DNA from: Oscillospiraceae bacterium
Lineage (GTDB): Bacteria; Bacillota; Clostridia; Oscillospirales; Acutalibacteraceae
NCBI GenBank assembly: GCA_015065425.1
Contig: SVQH01000014.1
Location: forward strand, 1 to 64,000
Direction of reading: 5' to 3'
DNA: 64,000 nt
The notes under the pieces: generated by a model
What the model saw: only the letters and a program-made list of their open reading frames with translations
The model's database searches: none
What the model was told of the DNA's origin: nothing
Shown: piece by piece, positions 26,191-35,243 of the stretch
Position numbering within the stretch: the first letter of the stretch is position 1
Layout of the letters: every line of letters begins with the position of its first letter
Position numbers and translations under genes: made by a program

Positions 26191-26221
26191 AACCGTTCTC
26201 CGCATTGTTTGGAGAACGGTT
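26191..26221. terminator. Bidirectional terminator between the ABC operon and aspS
   Basis: AACCGTTCTCC pairs perfectly with GGAGAACGGTT. T-rich sequence lies on both sides. Confidence 0.8.
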
Positions 26222-26226
26222 GATTC

Positions 26227-28005
26227 TTATTCTTGGGAGTTAATAGAAAGACCGAGGAGCTTTAACTGTTCGTCGTCTACCTTTGAGGGGCAAGCTGTCA
26301 TGGCTTCTGTTGCATCTTTGAGTTTGGGATATGCGATGACATCACGAAGGCTTTCTGCACCAATCATCTGCATTACAAGTCTGTCAAGACCTATGCCCAT
26401 ACCGCCGTGGGGGGGAGGTCCGAAACGGAAGGCATCGAGGAGATAACCGAACTTGTTGTGTGCTTCTTCATCGGAAAGACCTAAAAGCTCGAATATCTTA
26501 CCCTGAAGCTCGGGATTTGTAATTCTGATGGAACCGCTTGAAAGCTCAATGCCGTTGAGAACAAGGTCATAAGCCTTTGCTCTTACATTGCCCTTGTCGC
26601 TTTCAAGATATGGAATGCATTCATCAAGAGGAGAGGTGAAGGGATGGTGCATTGCAACCCAGCCGCCTGCTTCTTCATCCCAATCGAAGAAGGGGAATTC
26701 AACTATCCATAAGAAGTTGTAACCGTCACCTATGATATTGAGCTTCTTTGCTGCTTCGTTTCTGAGAGCACCGAGGACGGAGAGAACAAGGTTTTTCTTT
26801 GTATCGCCTATAATGAATACAACGTCGCCCTTTTCTGCACCTGCTCTTTCGAGTATCTCAGACATCTTTTCTTCTGAGATAAATTTACCGAATGAGGAGG
26901 CAATACCGTCATCGGTATATCTTACCCATGCCATACCTTTGGCACCGATACCTTTTGCAAATTCTGTGAGCTTATCAATTTCTTTTCTTGTATAAGTTGA
27001 AACTGCATTCTTTGCTGTAATACCTCTTACCGTACCGCCTGAAGCGATGGTGCCTTCAAATACGCTGAAGCCGCATTCCTTTACAATGTCGGACAAATCG
27101 AAAAGTTCCATACCGAAACGGGTGTCGGGCTTGTCCGAACCGTAACGCTCCATAGCATCCTTATATTTGAGTCTGGGGAGGGGAGTGGGAATGTCAACAT
27201 TTATTGCTTCCTTGAAAAGCTTTACTATGTAGCCTTCAATCATGTCAAGAACATCATCAACATCAACGAAGGACATTTCAAGGTCAATCTGAGTAAATTC
27301 AGGCTGTCTGTCGGCTCTCAAGTCTTCATCTCTGAAGCAGCGGGCAATCTGCATATATCTGTCAAAGCCTGCAACCATTGAAAGCTGCTTGTAAAGCTGG
27401 GGAGACTGGGGAAGTGCGTAAAACTCTCCGTTGTGAAGGCGGGAGGGAACGAGGAAGTCTCTTGCTCCTTCGGGAGTTGATTTCATGAGTATGGGAGTTT
27501 CAATTTCAACAAAGCCGTTGTCATAGAAGTAGTCCCTTGTAATTTTTGTTACCTTGTTTCTGAGAAGAATGTTGCTCTGAAGGTCAGGACGGCGAAGGTC
27601 CAGATATCTGTATTTAAGTCTTGTAGTTTCGGCTGTCTGACAGTTGGGAACTATTTCAAAAGGAGTTGTCTCACTCTTTGCAAGAATTCTCAATTCTGTT
27701 ACAAAAACTTCAATGTCGCCTGTGGGTATCTTGTCGGTCTTTGCACTTCTTTCTCTTACAATACCCTTTGCTGCAAGAACATATTCACTTTTTGCAGTTG
27801 CAGCCTTTTCAAATACTGCCTTGTCTGTTGTTTCATCAAAGGCAAGCTGTATTATACCTGTTCTGTCACGAAGGTCAATGAAGATAAGACCACCGAGGTC
27901 TCTTATTCTCTGTACCCAGCCGAATACCGTTACTTCTTCACCGACGTCCTTCTGTCTGAAATTTCCGCAATAGTCGGTTCTTTTCATTCCTGCTACAAAT
28001 TCCAT
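26227..28005 (-). CDS. aspS: Aspartyl-tRNA synthetase
   Basis: 592-residue class II bacterial-type AspRS that charges tRNA-Asp. It has the N-terminal OB anticodon-binding domain (VFGWVQRIRDLGGLIFIDLR), motif 2 (RCFRDEDLRADRQPEFTQID), the bacterial GAD insertion, and motif 3 (GIGLDRLVM). The ATG has GGAGG at 9 nt. It overlaps the hisS stop by 1 bp; this hisS-aspS pairing is common in Firmicutes. Confidence 0.97.
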   Translation of the reverse strand: MEFVAGMKRTDYCGNFRQKDVGEEVTVFGWVQRIRDLGGLIFIDLRDRTGIIQLAFDETTDKAVFEKAATAKSEYVLAAKGIVRERSAKTDKIPTGDIEVFVTELRILAKSETTPFEIVPNCQTAETTRLKYRYLDLRRPDLQSNILLRNKVTKITRDYFYDNGFVEIETPILMKSTPEGARDFLVPSRLHNGEFYALPQSPQLYKQLSMVAGFDRYMQIARCFRDEDLRADRQPEFTQIDLEMSFVDVDDVLDMIEGYIVKLFKEAINVDIPTPLPRLKYKDAMERYGSDKPDTRFGMELFDLSDIVKECGFSVFEGTIASGGTVRGITAKNAVSTYTRKEIDKLTEFAKGIGAKGMAWVRYTDDGIASSFGKFISEEKMSEILERAGAEKGDVVFIIGDTKKNLVLSVLGALRNEAAKKLNIIGDGYNFLWIVEFPFFDWDEEAGGWVAMHHPFTSPLDECIPYLESDKGNVRAKAYDLVLNGIELSSGSIRITNPELQGKIFELLGLSDEEAHNKFGYLLDAFRFGPPPHGGMGIGLDRLVMQMIGAESLRDVIAYPKLKDATEAMTACPSKVDDEQLKLLGLSINSQE

Positions 28006-29339
28006 TATTGTTTTCCTCCGTCTAAAAGAGTCAGATTATTTAATATGCTGTCATCCATGCCCAGTGCCGCATTTATTGACAGATGCATAAATTCATTTGT
28101 AAATTTATCAAGAGACAATTCTGTTGATTCGCCGTTATCCATGTTCTTTACGGCAGCTTTTCTGTTTTTGATTTCGTCTTCGCCTAAAACCAAAGTAAAT
28201 CTGGCATTTTTCTTGTTTGCATATTTCATCTGAGCCTTAAGTGAACGCTCACAAAGGTCAGTTAGTGCAGAAAAGCCTTCATATCTCAAATCGTTTACAA
28301 GACGCATTGCTTCAAAAGAATAATCGGGAGATGCCGGTGCAATGTATATGTCAGGTCTTTCAGCTTCCATGTTCCCTTTTCTCTGTGCATCAAGAAGCAT
28401 GATAAGTCTTTCCATTCCCATGCCGAAACCGCAGGCGGGAAGCTCGTTTCCTCCCAGTTCCTTTATAAGTCCGTCATATCTTCCGCCACCGCATATTGTA
28501 CCCTGTGCACCGATTGAGGATGATACAAATTCAAAAACAGTCTTTGTATAATAGTCAAGCCCTCTTACTATTCTCGGATTTACGGTGTAATCCATGTCCA
28601 TTGCATCAAGATATTTCTGTACTTTTCTGAAGTGAGTGTCACATTCTTCACAAAGGAAGTCAAGTACTACGGGAGCATCTTTTGCTATTGCAGAGCAAAC
28701 GGGAGATTTGCAGTCAAGTATTCTCATGGGATTTCTTTCAAGTCTTGAAAGGCAGGTTTCACAAAGCTCTCCTTTTTTTGATTCAAAGTATGAAAGCAGT
28801 GCCGCATGATAATTTTTTCTGCAGTGAGGACAGCCTATGGAATTTATTTCAAGGCTTATACCGTCAAGTTCAAAGAAGTCAAAAATATGACGGGCAAGTG
28901 CGATTATTTCTGCATCTGCCGCAGGAGAAGCCGTACCGAGGCTTTCAATGCCGAACTGATGGAATTCTCTGAGTCTGCCTGCCTGAGGCTTTTCATATCT
29001 GTAGCATGAAGTCAGATAGAAATATTTCTGAGGCAGGGGTTCGTTGTAAAGTCCGTGTTCAAGAAATGCTCTTACCGTTCCAGCAGTTCCTTCGGGACGA
29101 AGGGAAATGGAGCGGTTGCCGTTGTCATTGAAGGTGTACATTTCCTTTTGTACGACGTCAGTGGTATCACCCATTCCGCGGCAGAAAAGCTCTGTATGTT
29201 CAAACACGGGAGTTCTTATTTCTCTGAAACCGAATGTCATTGCAGTTTCAGCAAGTATTTCTTCTATGCGTCTTAATCTGAAACTCTCTGAAGGGAGAGT
29301 GTCCTGTGTGCCTCTGGGGGCTTTTGTCAGAAGTGCCAT
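28005..29339 (-). CDS. hisS: Histidyl-tRNA synthetase
   Basis: 444-residue class II HisRS. Visible are motif 2 (SCYRYEKPQAGRLREFHQFG), the histidine-A motif (RGLDYYTKTVFEF), motif 3 (GFGMGMERLIML) and a C-terminal anticodon-binding domain (IYIAPASP to NMDNGE). It starts at ATG 29337-29339 after GAGGATGAT. It forms a unit with aspS. A hairpin at about 29371-29404 without a U-run lies upstream, and no T-box is visible. Confidence 0.97.
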   Translation of the reverse strand: MALLTKAPRGTQDTLPSESFRLRRIEEILAETAMTFGFREIRTPVFEHTELFCRGMGDTTDVVQKEMYTFNDNGNRSISLRPEGTAGTVRAFLEHGLYNEPLPQKYFYLTSCYRYEKPQAGRLREFHQFGIESLGTASPAADAEIIALARHIFDFFELDGISLEINSIGCPHCRKNYHAALLSYFESKKGELCETCLSRLERNPMRILDCKSPVCSAIAKDAPVVLDFLCEECDTHFRKVQKYLDAMDMDYTVNPRIVRGLDYYTKTVFEFVSSSIGAQGTICGGGRYDGLIKELGGNELPACGFGMGMERLIMLLDAQRKGNMEAERPDIYIAPASPDYSFEAMRLVNDLRYEGFSALTDLCERSLKAQMKYANKKNARFTLVLGEDEIKNRKAAVKNMDNGESTELSLDKFTNEFMHLSINAALGMDDSILNNLTLLDGGKQ

Positions 29340-29422
29340 TATATCATCCTCAAAACCTTATTAAACATTCGAGACGCCGTCCTGTAAAAGAACGGGACAG
29401 CGACTGAAATCTGTATTATCTT

Positions 29423-29818
29423 TTATCTTACAAGCTCACGCCAGTCAAGGTCGCCTCGTTCAAGACCTCTGACGAGAGATTCGGCAGTCGCGATGTTGGT
29501 TGCAACGGGGATGTTATGCACATCGCAAAGACGAAGCAGGTCATTGTCATCAGGCTCAAAGGGTTTTCTTGTGAGGGGGTCCCTGAAAAGCAGAAGAAGG
29601 TCTATCTCGTTGCAGGAAATAAGCGAGCCTATCTGCTGAGCTCCGCCTTGTGCTCCTGCAAGAAATTTCTTTATGGGTATACCCGTTGCATCTTCAATAA
29701 GCTTACCTGTAGTTGAAGTTGCACAAAGTGAGTGATGACTGAGAATTCCGCAATATGCAATGGCAAATTGGGTCATAAGTTCTTTTTTGGAATCGTGTGC
29801 TATCAAAGCAATGTTCAT
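29423..29818 (-). CDS. mgsA: Methylglyoxal synthase
   Basis: 131 residues. It converts dihydroxyacetone phosphate to methylglyoxal and phosphate, a bypass of lower glycolysis under sugar-phosphate stress. It begins [15 protein letters not shown], with the conserved [13 protein letters not shown] catalytic/phosphate-binding region and [12 protein letters not shown]. Placement at the end of the mre/min-type cluster is seen in other Clostridia. Confidence 0.93.
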   Translation of the reverse strand: MNIALIAHDSKKELMTQFAIAYCGILSHHSLCATSTTGKLIEDATGIPIKKFLAGAQGGAQQIGSLISCNEIDLLLLFRDPLTRKPFEPDDNDLLRLCDVHNIPVATNIATAESLVRGLERGDLDWRELVR

Positions 29819-29903
29819 AAATCCACCATCCTTAAATATATTTCAGATTTTTTGTCATCAATTAATAATTAATAATAACATAATAATTTTTATTTTTCAA
29901 TAC

Positions 29904-30641
29904 CTATTTCAGCTGTGAGAGATTAAGTCCTACATTTTCACCTTGTATCCGTCTTGAAATACGGGAAAATGCCTCATCACTTTTCGCTGTTTTCAGCTTT
30001 TTCGGAGAAATGCCCGAATATACAAGGTTCTTGTCTTCAGGAACTATTCCTATAAGCTGTACTGCAGTTTTTTGTATTATCTCATCTATTGTGAGAAGCT
30101 TAGTTTTTTTCGCTGCTTTTATTTCATATTTATTTATAAGAAGTCTTATCTGGGATATTCCCAAGGATATGAGAAGCGAGTCAAGTGCAGCCGCACCGAG
30201 AACGGAAACCTCATCTGCGGTGGCGATAATAAGTGCATTATCCGAAGCGGATGCTGCTCTTAAAAGTCCTCTTCCGAGTCCGGCGGGGGCATCAAAAAGA
30301 ATGATATCATATTCATTTTCCAGTTCACTTATTACCTCAGAGAAGCTGTCCTCATCAAAGTCTTCTCTTATTGCGTTTTTCGGTGCAGGCAGAAGTGCGA
30401 TATTTTCCGAAAGAGTAAGCACACACTCCTTTGCAGTGCATCTTTCAAGCATTGCATCAAGCCATGAAAAATTAACTCTTTCACTGCACGAGAGAAGTGT
30501 ATCAAGGCATGGAAGTCCCGCATCGCAATCCACGACCAATGTTTTTACTCCTCTTGATGCAAAACATTTTCCGAGTCCTGCCGTGACTGTGGATTTCCCG
30601 ACACCGCCTTTGCCTGATGCTATCGTTATTTTATTTGCCAT
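29904..30641 (-). CDS. MinD/ParA-like P-loop ATPase
   Basis: 245 residues. The deviant Walker A SGKGGVGKST (residues 8-17), VDCDAGLP switch, and FDAPAG identify a MinD-type ATPase, which normally helps place the division septum. Two points are unusual: no minC or minE gene is next to it, and the C-terminus (ENVGLNLSQLK) lacks the basic amphipathic helix that tethers MinD to membranes. It is 14 bp downstream of the PBP2 gene in the cell-shape operon. It could be a MinD variant or a different positioning ATPase. Confidence 0.8.
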   Translation of the reverse strand: MANKITIASGKGGVGKSTVTAGLGKCFASRGVKTLVVDCDAGLPCLDTLLSCSERVNFSWLDAMLERCTAKECVLTLSENIALLPAPKNAIREDFDEDSFSEVISELENEYDIILFDAPAGLGRGLLRAASASDNALIIATADEVSVLGAAALDSLLISLGISQIRLLINKYEIKAAKKTKLLTIDEIIQKTAVQLIGIVPEDKNLVYSGISPKKLKTAKSDEAFSRISRRIQGENVGLNLSQLK

Positions 30642-30655
30642 AATTCCTCCCGATG

Positions 30656-32770
30656 TTACCAGATAACTGTATTTTCCTGCTGAACAGAAGGTGTATCGTC
30701 TATTGTTGAGAAATAATACTCAAAAATATCTGCTGCGACCTGTGCTGTGGACGAGCCGCTGCCCGCATTTTCAATTACTACGGTAACGGCTATCTCAGTG
30801 TTTTCATACGGACCGAAAGCTATAAGGAAACCGTCGGTGCCCTCAACTATATTTCCGTTGACCACAAGTGTTTTTTCTGCTGTACCTGTTTTGCATGCGA
30901 CTTCATATTTAAGTGAACCGAGATAGGGCTGACATGAGCCTGCATTGGCAACGAGCCACATTCCTTTTTTTACGGTATCAAGGGTTGACTGTGATATGTT
31001 GGTTTCAACCGCCGTTTCGGGTGTATGATTGTATACTGAATCGGAATAGTCAGAGGGAACAATCTTTTCAATAAGATAGGGAACATATCTTGTACCGCCG
31101 TTTGCTATGGTTGCACAGTAATTTGTAAGCTGTATGGGTGTGAAGGAGTTATCTGACTGACCAATGGCAGCAAGAAGTGTTTCACCTGCTTTCCAGCCGA
31201 GCCCCAGAGAATCTCTGTATTCTATACCTGCAAGAATACCGGCACTTTCGGAAACTTCTATTCCTGTTTTCTGACCGAGACCGAAAAGGGAAGAATATGT
31301 GTTCATCTTATCAATACCCAACTGTCTTGCCATTTCAAAGAAGAAAATGTTACATGAGTGTTGAAGTGCCTGTTCTACATTTATTGCTCCGTGTGCTGTC
31401 TTGTTGAAACATGCAAAGACCTGGTCTATATATTCATACTGACCCGTACAATAGCATATCGAAGAAGAGTCTATAAGTCCTTCTTCAAGAGCGGCAATGG
31501 CAATTACGGGTTTCATTGTTGAACCGGGGGAGTATGTACTCTGACATGCTCTGTTCCACAATGGCTTTCCCGGGTCATTTGCAAGGGAAGAATAGTCTGA
31601 ATAATAAGTGTTGAGACTGTAATTCGGGTAGGACGAAATTGCAAGAATTGCCCCTGTTTTTACATTCTGTACAACGGCGGCACCTGCAGGGGTAAGTCCC
31701 TTTGCTATGGCTTCGTCTGAAGTCACGGAAAGTATCTGTTTTTCAAGGGATTTGTCGGTAATTTCCTGAAGACTTTGGTCTATTGTAAGAAAAACCGTAT
31801 TTCCCGAGGAGGGAAGAAGAGAATAATTTTCAAGTATTTCATTTGCTGTGGTAACGGATATATCAAGAGTTCCTTTGGAACCTCTGAGATAATTCTCCAT
31901 TGCGTATTCAATGCCGTTTTTTCCTATTTTATCTGTCAGAGAATAGCTTTTGTTTTTGATTTTAGCTATCAGTTCTTCGTTTTCAGCGGCATTTTTTATT
32001 TCTTCGTCGCTTTGTTCTTTATAATATGAATATTCTTCAGAACTTATAGCTCCCGTAACACCGAGGATGTGAGATGCACTTTTACCGTCACCCGAATATT
32101 TTCTTTCGGATGTGACACCTGCATCAACCCCCGTGAATATTAGACTGTTCTCTTTTACGTGTGCTACGGTTGTAATTGATACCTTCTCTGCAAATGTATA
32201 TGGAAGAGATGCTGAAAAATACATTTTATCCATATTATAACGGACAGATGCGATGTTTCTAGCATCCGTGTCACTGTAAGAATCAAGTGAATATTTTTCT
32301 TTTAATACATCAAAACAGTCCTGAGCCGTGGCATAAGGATTTACGGCACACATATTCTTTGATTTCAGATAACTTATTGCAGTTTCCGAATTTTCTTTAT
32401 ATGATATTTTCCGGTTTTCGTCAAAAACAAGGGGGAGTTCATCTGTCCATTGTTCATTTTTTGATGAAAGATAATTAATTAATTCATAAATAATTCTGTT
32501 TATTTCTTCATCTTCGTCAGGGAAAACAAGGGCGTTGAATGTAAGAGTATTTATTTGTTCATTGTAAACGAGAGCATTGCCGTTTTTGTCAAGAATTTCA
32601 CCTCTGGGAGCATCCACCTTTACTGAATATGTGGATACTGCTCCGCCGGAGGTATATTCTTCCGCATTTGCTATCTGACAATAAAACAACACGGCAACAA
32701 AACCTGCAAACACAAGGGAGAACAGGCTGAATATGAATATGACTCTTTTATTGTTTGCGTTACGGTTCAT
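30656..32770 (-). CDS. mrdA: Penicillin-binding protein 2 (elongation transpeptidase)
   Basis: 704-residue class B PBP that crosslinks peptidoglycan during cell elongation. One N-terminal transmembrane helix (about 10-30) is followed by a dimerisation domain and a transpeptidase domain with SxxK (STMK, in YSPGSTMKPV), SxN (HSCNIFF) and KTG (ACKTGTAEK). Its position directly after mreD (8-bp gap) supports the elongasome role rather than the septal PBP3. Confidence 0.9.
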   Translation of the reverse strand: MNRNANNKRVIFIFSLFSLVFAGFVAVLFYCQIANAEEYTSGGAVSTYSVKVDAPRGEILDKNGNALVYNEQINTLTFNALVFPDEDEEINRIIYELINYLSSKNEQWTDELPLVFDENRKISYKENSETAISYLKSKNMCAVNPYATAQDCFDVLKEKYSLDSYSDTDARNIASVRYNMDKMYFSASLPYTFAEKVSITTVAHVKENSLIFTGVDAGVTSERKYSGDGKSASHILGVTGAISSEEYSYYKEQSDEEIKNAAENEELIAKIKNKSYSLTDKIGKNGIEYAMENYLRGSKGTLDISVTTANEILENYSLLPSSGNTVFLTIDQSLQEITDKSLEKQILSVTSDEAIAKGLTPAGAAVVQNVKTGAILAISSYPNYSLNTYYSDYSSLANDPGKPLWNRACQSTYSPGSTMKPVIAIAALEEGLIDSSSICYCTGQYEYIDQVFACFNKTAHGAINVEQALQHSCNIFFFEMARQLGIDKMNTYSSLFGLGQKTGIEVSESAGILAGIEYRDSLGLGWKAGETLLAAIGQSDNSFTPIQLTNYCATIANGGTRYVPYLIEKIVPSDYSDSVYNHTPETAVETNISQSTLDTVKKGMWLVANAGSCQPYLGSLKYEVACKTGTAEKTLVVNGNIVEGTDGFLIAFGPYENTEIAVTVVIENAGSGSSTAQVAADIFEYYFSTIDDTPSVQQENTVIW

Positions 32771-32778
32771 AATTTACC

Positions 32779-33297
32779 TCAGGCTGATTTTTCGTTTCTG
32801 AGTGCAACCGAAATCTTTCTTACTCCAAAATACACGGGAAGAGTGAGAAGTGAAGAAAGAGCAGTAGCAGGTAAGTATACACTTACAACAATTTCTCTGA
32901 GAAGGATTGGATCCGATGAAAAGTCCGTTGCCGGAAGTGCCGCCGCAGAATATATCACGCATGCGGCAAAACTCAGCAAGAGTGCACTTAAAAGGGTGTT
33001 CCTTGTAAGATATCTCGTAAGAAGCCCTGTTATAAAAGCAAAAATGCAAAAGCCCAGGGCAAGAATACCGTCAGGCATCGGGGATGCCATATCCCAAAGT
33101 ATTCCCGCCAACAGTCCGAACAACATACCCGAAAACTCTTTTTCAAACATGGCAACCGAAACAGAGAGGGGTATAAGAACATAGACGGGAAAAGGCAATG
33201 ACAAAGTAGGAATATATGTAAATTGTAAAACAAAGGCGGCAAAAGTGAGAATGATAAATATCACACGCCTGAATATTGTATTTTTAGAGTGTTTCAT
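32779..33297 (-). CDS. mreD: Rod shape-determining protein MreD
   Basis: 172 residues with about five transmembrane helices, e.g. the segment around GMLFGLLAGILWDMASP. I chose the ATG at 33295-33297 (MKHSKN) because GAGGAAA precedes it; the frame is open to 33324. MreD links MreC to the peptidoglycan synthases. It sits between mreC and the PBP2 gene. Confidence 0.88.
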   Translation of the reverse strand: MKHSKNTIFRRVIFIILTFAAFVLQFTYIPTLSLPFPVYVLIPLSVSVAMFEKEFSGMLFGLLAGILWDMASPMPDGILALGFCIFAFITGLLTRYLTRNTLLSALLLSFAACVIYSAAALPATDFSSDPILLREIVVSVYLPATALSSLLTLPVYFGVRKISVALRNEKSA

Positions 33298-33304
33298 ATT
33301 TTCC

Positions 33305-34147
33305 TCAGCTGTTTTTTCCTTCAAAATCTGTTATTACAAAAACATCCGTAAGAAGAGAATAGTCTGCATCGGGAATTATCAGTGCGTATGCGGAAATACC
33401 TACTTCATCGGTTTTTATCTCTTTTACGGTGCCGATAATAAGGTCTCTCGGATAAACACCGCCGATGCCCGATGTGCATACAATACCGCCTGATACCACA
33501 GGGGTGGTTTTTGTAAGACCTGAAAGTTTTATGAAGCCGTCCCTGGAATATTCTGTTTCTGCTTCCGTATAACAGTCTTCTCTTGTCCGTATTTCATAAG
33601 TACTTACACTGACAGAGGGATGAAAAAGGGTATATACCGTAGAACTGTTTTCCGTCACTTCTCTTATAACTCCCACAAGAGCGTTGCCTGAAATGACGGG
33701 GTCACCTATACTGATACCGTCGGCACTTCCGCTGTTAAGAGTGAATGTGCCGTATATTTCGGAAGTATCCCTGAGAATTATGGATGAAGGTACGAATGTA
33801 AAATCGGGGTTTTCATCCTTAACCTCAAGAAATTCTTCATAAGCGTCGAGTTTATGCTTTGTTTTTTCGTAATCTACAAGCCGGTTCTTGAGTTCTGAAA
33901 TTTCTTCTTTTAATGATGAGACTTCTTCGGCATAAGAATGTGATGATACAAAATATCCCGTGAAATCTGAAAAGAGTTCGCCGGCAGCTACAGCCACATT
34001 CTGAAGGGGAGTTGTAATAAAACTTACGGCTGAGGACACGGGAGAAGTACCGCTGGTTGAAACAGCAGCAAAGAATACACCGAGAAGCAGTGAAATGAAA
34101 AGAGCCAGTGTTATTTTGAATTTTGTTCCCTGAAAAAAGTTCCGCAT
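33305..34147 (-). CDS. mreC: Rod shape-determining protein MreC
   Basis: 280 residues: an N-terminal transmembrane helix (about 10-32), a coiled coil (about 65-95, SLKEEISELKNRLVDYEK) and the beta-barrel domain with SGNALVGVIREV. It activates PBP2-RodA on the outer membrane face. Its ATG lies 18 bp past the mreB stop. Confidence 0.93.
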   Translation of the reverse strand: MRNFFQGTKFKITLALFISLLLGVFFAAVSTSGTSPVSSAVSFITTPLQNVAVAAGELFSDFTGYFVSSHSYAEEVSSLKEEISELKNRLVDYEKTKHKLDAYEEFLEVKDENPDFTFVPSSIILRDTSEIYGTFTLNSGSADGISIGDPVISGNALVGVIREVTENSSTVYTLFHPSVSVSTYEIRTREDCYTEAETEYSRDGFIKLSGLTKTTPVVSGGIVCTSGIGGVYPRDLIIGTVKEIKTDEVGISAYALIIPDADYSLLTDVFVITDFEGKNS

Positions 34148-34165
34148 CAGTTTTCTCCGTGGAAT

Positions 34166-35170
34166 TTATGATTTGATAATGTTGAGTGTGTCTTTTCTGA
34201 GACATATTGCAATTCCCGTAACGACACAGTCTATGGGTTTTTCAGCTATATGTACAGGCATTTTTGTTTCCTGCTCAATGAGTTTGTCAAGTCCTCTTAA
34301 AAGAGCAGAGCCGCCTGTGAGTACTATTCCCGATGAGATTATGTCTGCTGAAAGTTCGGGAGGTGTTTTTTCAAGTGTGTTTCTTATGGCATCGATTATT
34401 TGTGAAAGAGGATCCTTCAATGCCTGTCTTACATCCTGTGAGGTTATTTCAACTGTTTTTGGAAGGCCGTCGGAGAGGTTTCTGCCCTTAACTGACACTG
34501 CTGCCTCACCTTTATAGGGATAAGCAGAGCCGATGCTTATTTTTATGTCTTCGGCTGTTCTTTCTCCGATAAGGAGATTGAATTTTTTCTTGACATACTG
34601 AACTATTGCGTTGTCAAATGCATCGCCTGCCGTTTTTACTGTTTTTGATGCGACAACATCGCCCAGTGAAATAACGGCTACTTCGGACGTACCCGAGCCG
34701 ATATCAACTATCATGCTGCCTGTAGGGTCTGCAACAGGTAAGCCGGCACCGATGGCAGCAGCCATGGGAGCTTCAATAAGACTTACATATCTTGCTCCCG
34801 CAGATTTTGCAGCGTCATGTACCGCTCTTTTCTCAACCTCGGTAATACTCGAAGGAATGCAGATAAGCACCCTTGCTCTCGAAAACAAGAAACCGCCCGT
34901 CGCCTTTTTGATAAATTCTCTGAGCATATCTGCAGTTATGTCAAAATCGGCAATAACAGAGTCCTTGAGGGGCTTTACGGCAGTAATGGAGCCGGGAGTC
35001 CTTCCTATCATCTGTTTTGCCTCTTCACCCACTGCAACAACACGGGAGGGTGTGTTTTTTACATCAACGGCAACCACTGAAGGCTCTCTTATTATGATGC
35101 CCTTGTTTTTTGAACAGACGAGAGTGTTGCCTGTGCCGAGATCAATTCCGATATCCTGAGAGAATAACAT
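34166..35170 (-). CDS. mreB: Actin-like cell-shape protein MreB
   Basis: 334 residues from the ATG at 35168-35170 (MLFSQDIGIDLGTGNTLV), where the phosphate-1 loop DLGTGNT is seen; IVDIGSGTSEVAVIS and VLTGGSALLRG complete the ATP site. It forms membrane-bound filaments that guide cell-wall synthesis. The frame is open to 35206 but without similarity. First gene of mreB-mreC-mreD-mrdA-minD-like-mgsA. Confidence 0.96.
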   Translation of the reverse strand: MLFSQDIGIDLGTGNTLVCSKNKGIIIREPSVVAVDVKNTPSRVVAVGEEAKQMIGRTPGSITAVKPLKDSVIADFDITADMLREFIKKATGGFLFSRARVLICIPSSITEVEKRAVHDAAKSAGARYVSLIEAPMAAAIGAGLPVADPTGSMIVDIGSGTSEVAVISLGDVVASKTVKTAGDAFDNAIVQYVKKKFNLLIGERTAEDIKISIGSAYPYKGEAAVSVKGRNLSDGLPKTVEITSQDVRQALKDPLSQIIDAIRNTLEKTPPELSADIISSGIVLTGGSALLRGLDKLIEQETKMPVHIAEKPIDCVVTGIAICLRKDTLNIIKS

Positions 35171-35198
35171 AATTAGGGTACATCCTTTCCAAAATATA

Positions 35199-35226
35199 TC
35201 GGGCAATGAGCGTTTCCACCGCCCGA
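35199..35226 (-). terminator. Weak terminator after the Gfo/Idh/MocA gene
   Basis: TCGGGC/GCCCGA stem with a 16-nt loop, followed by TATATTTT on the minus strand. Readthrough into mreB is conceivable. Confidence 0.4.
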
Positions 35227-35243
35227 TGAAAAATCAGTTTTTA

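Noticed and set aside
29371..29404. Hairpin upstream of hisS as a T-box or terminator
   Set aside because: No T-box motif, specifier or U-run; the space is too short for a T-box.
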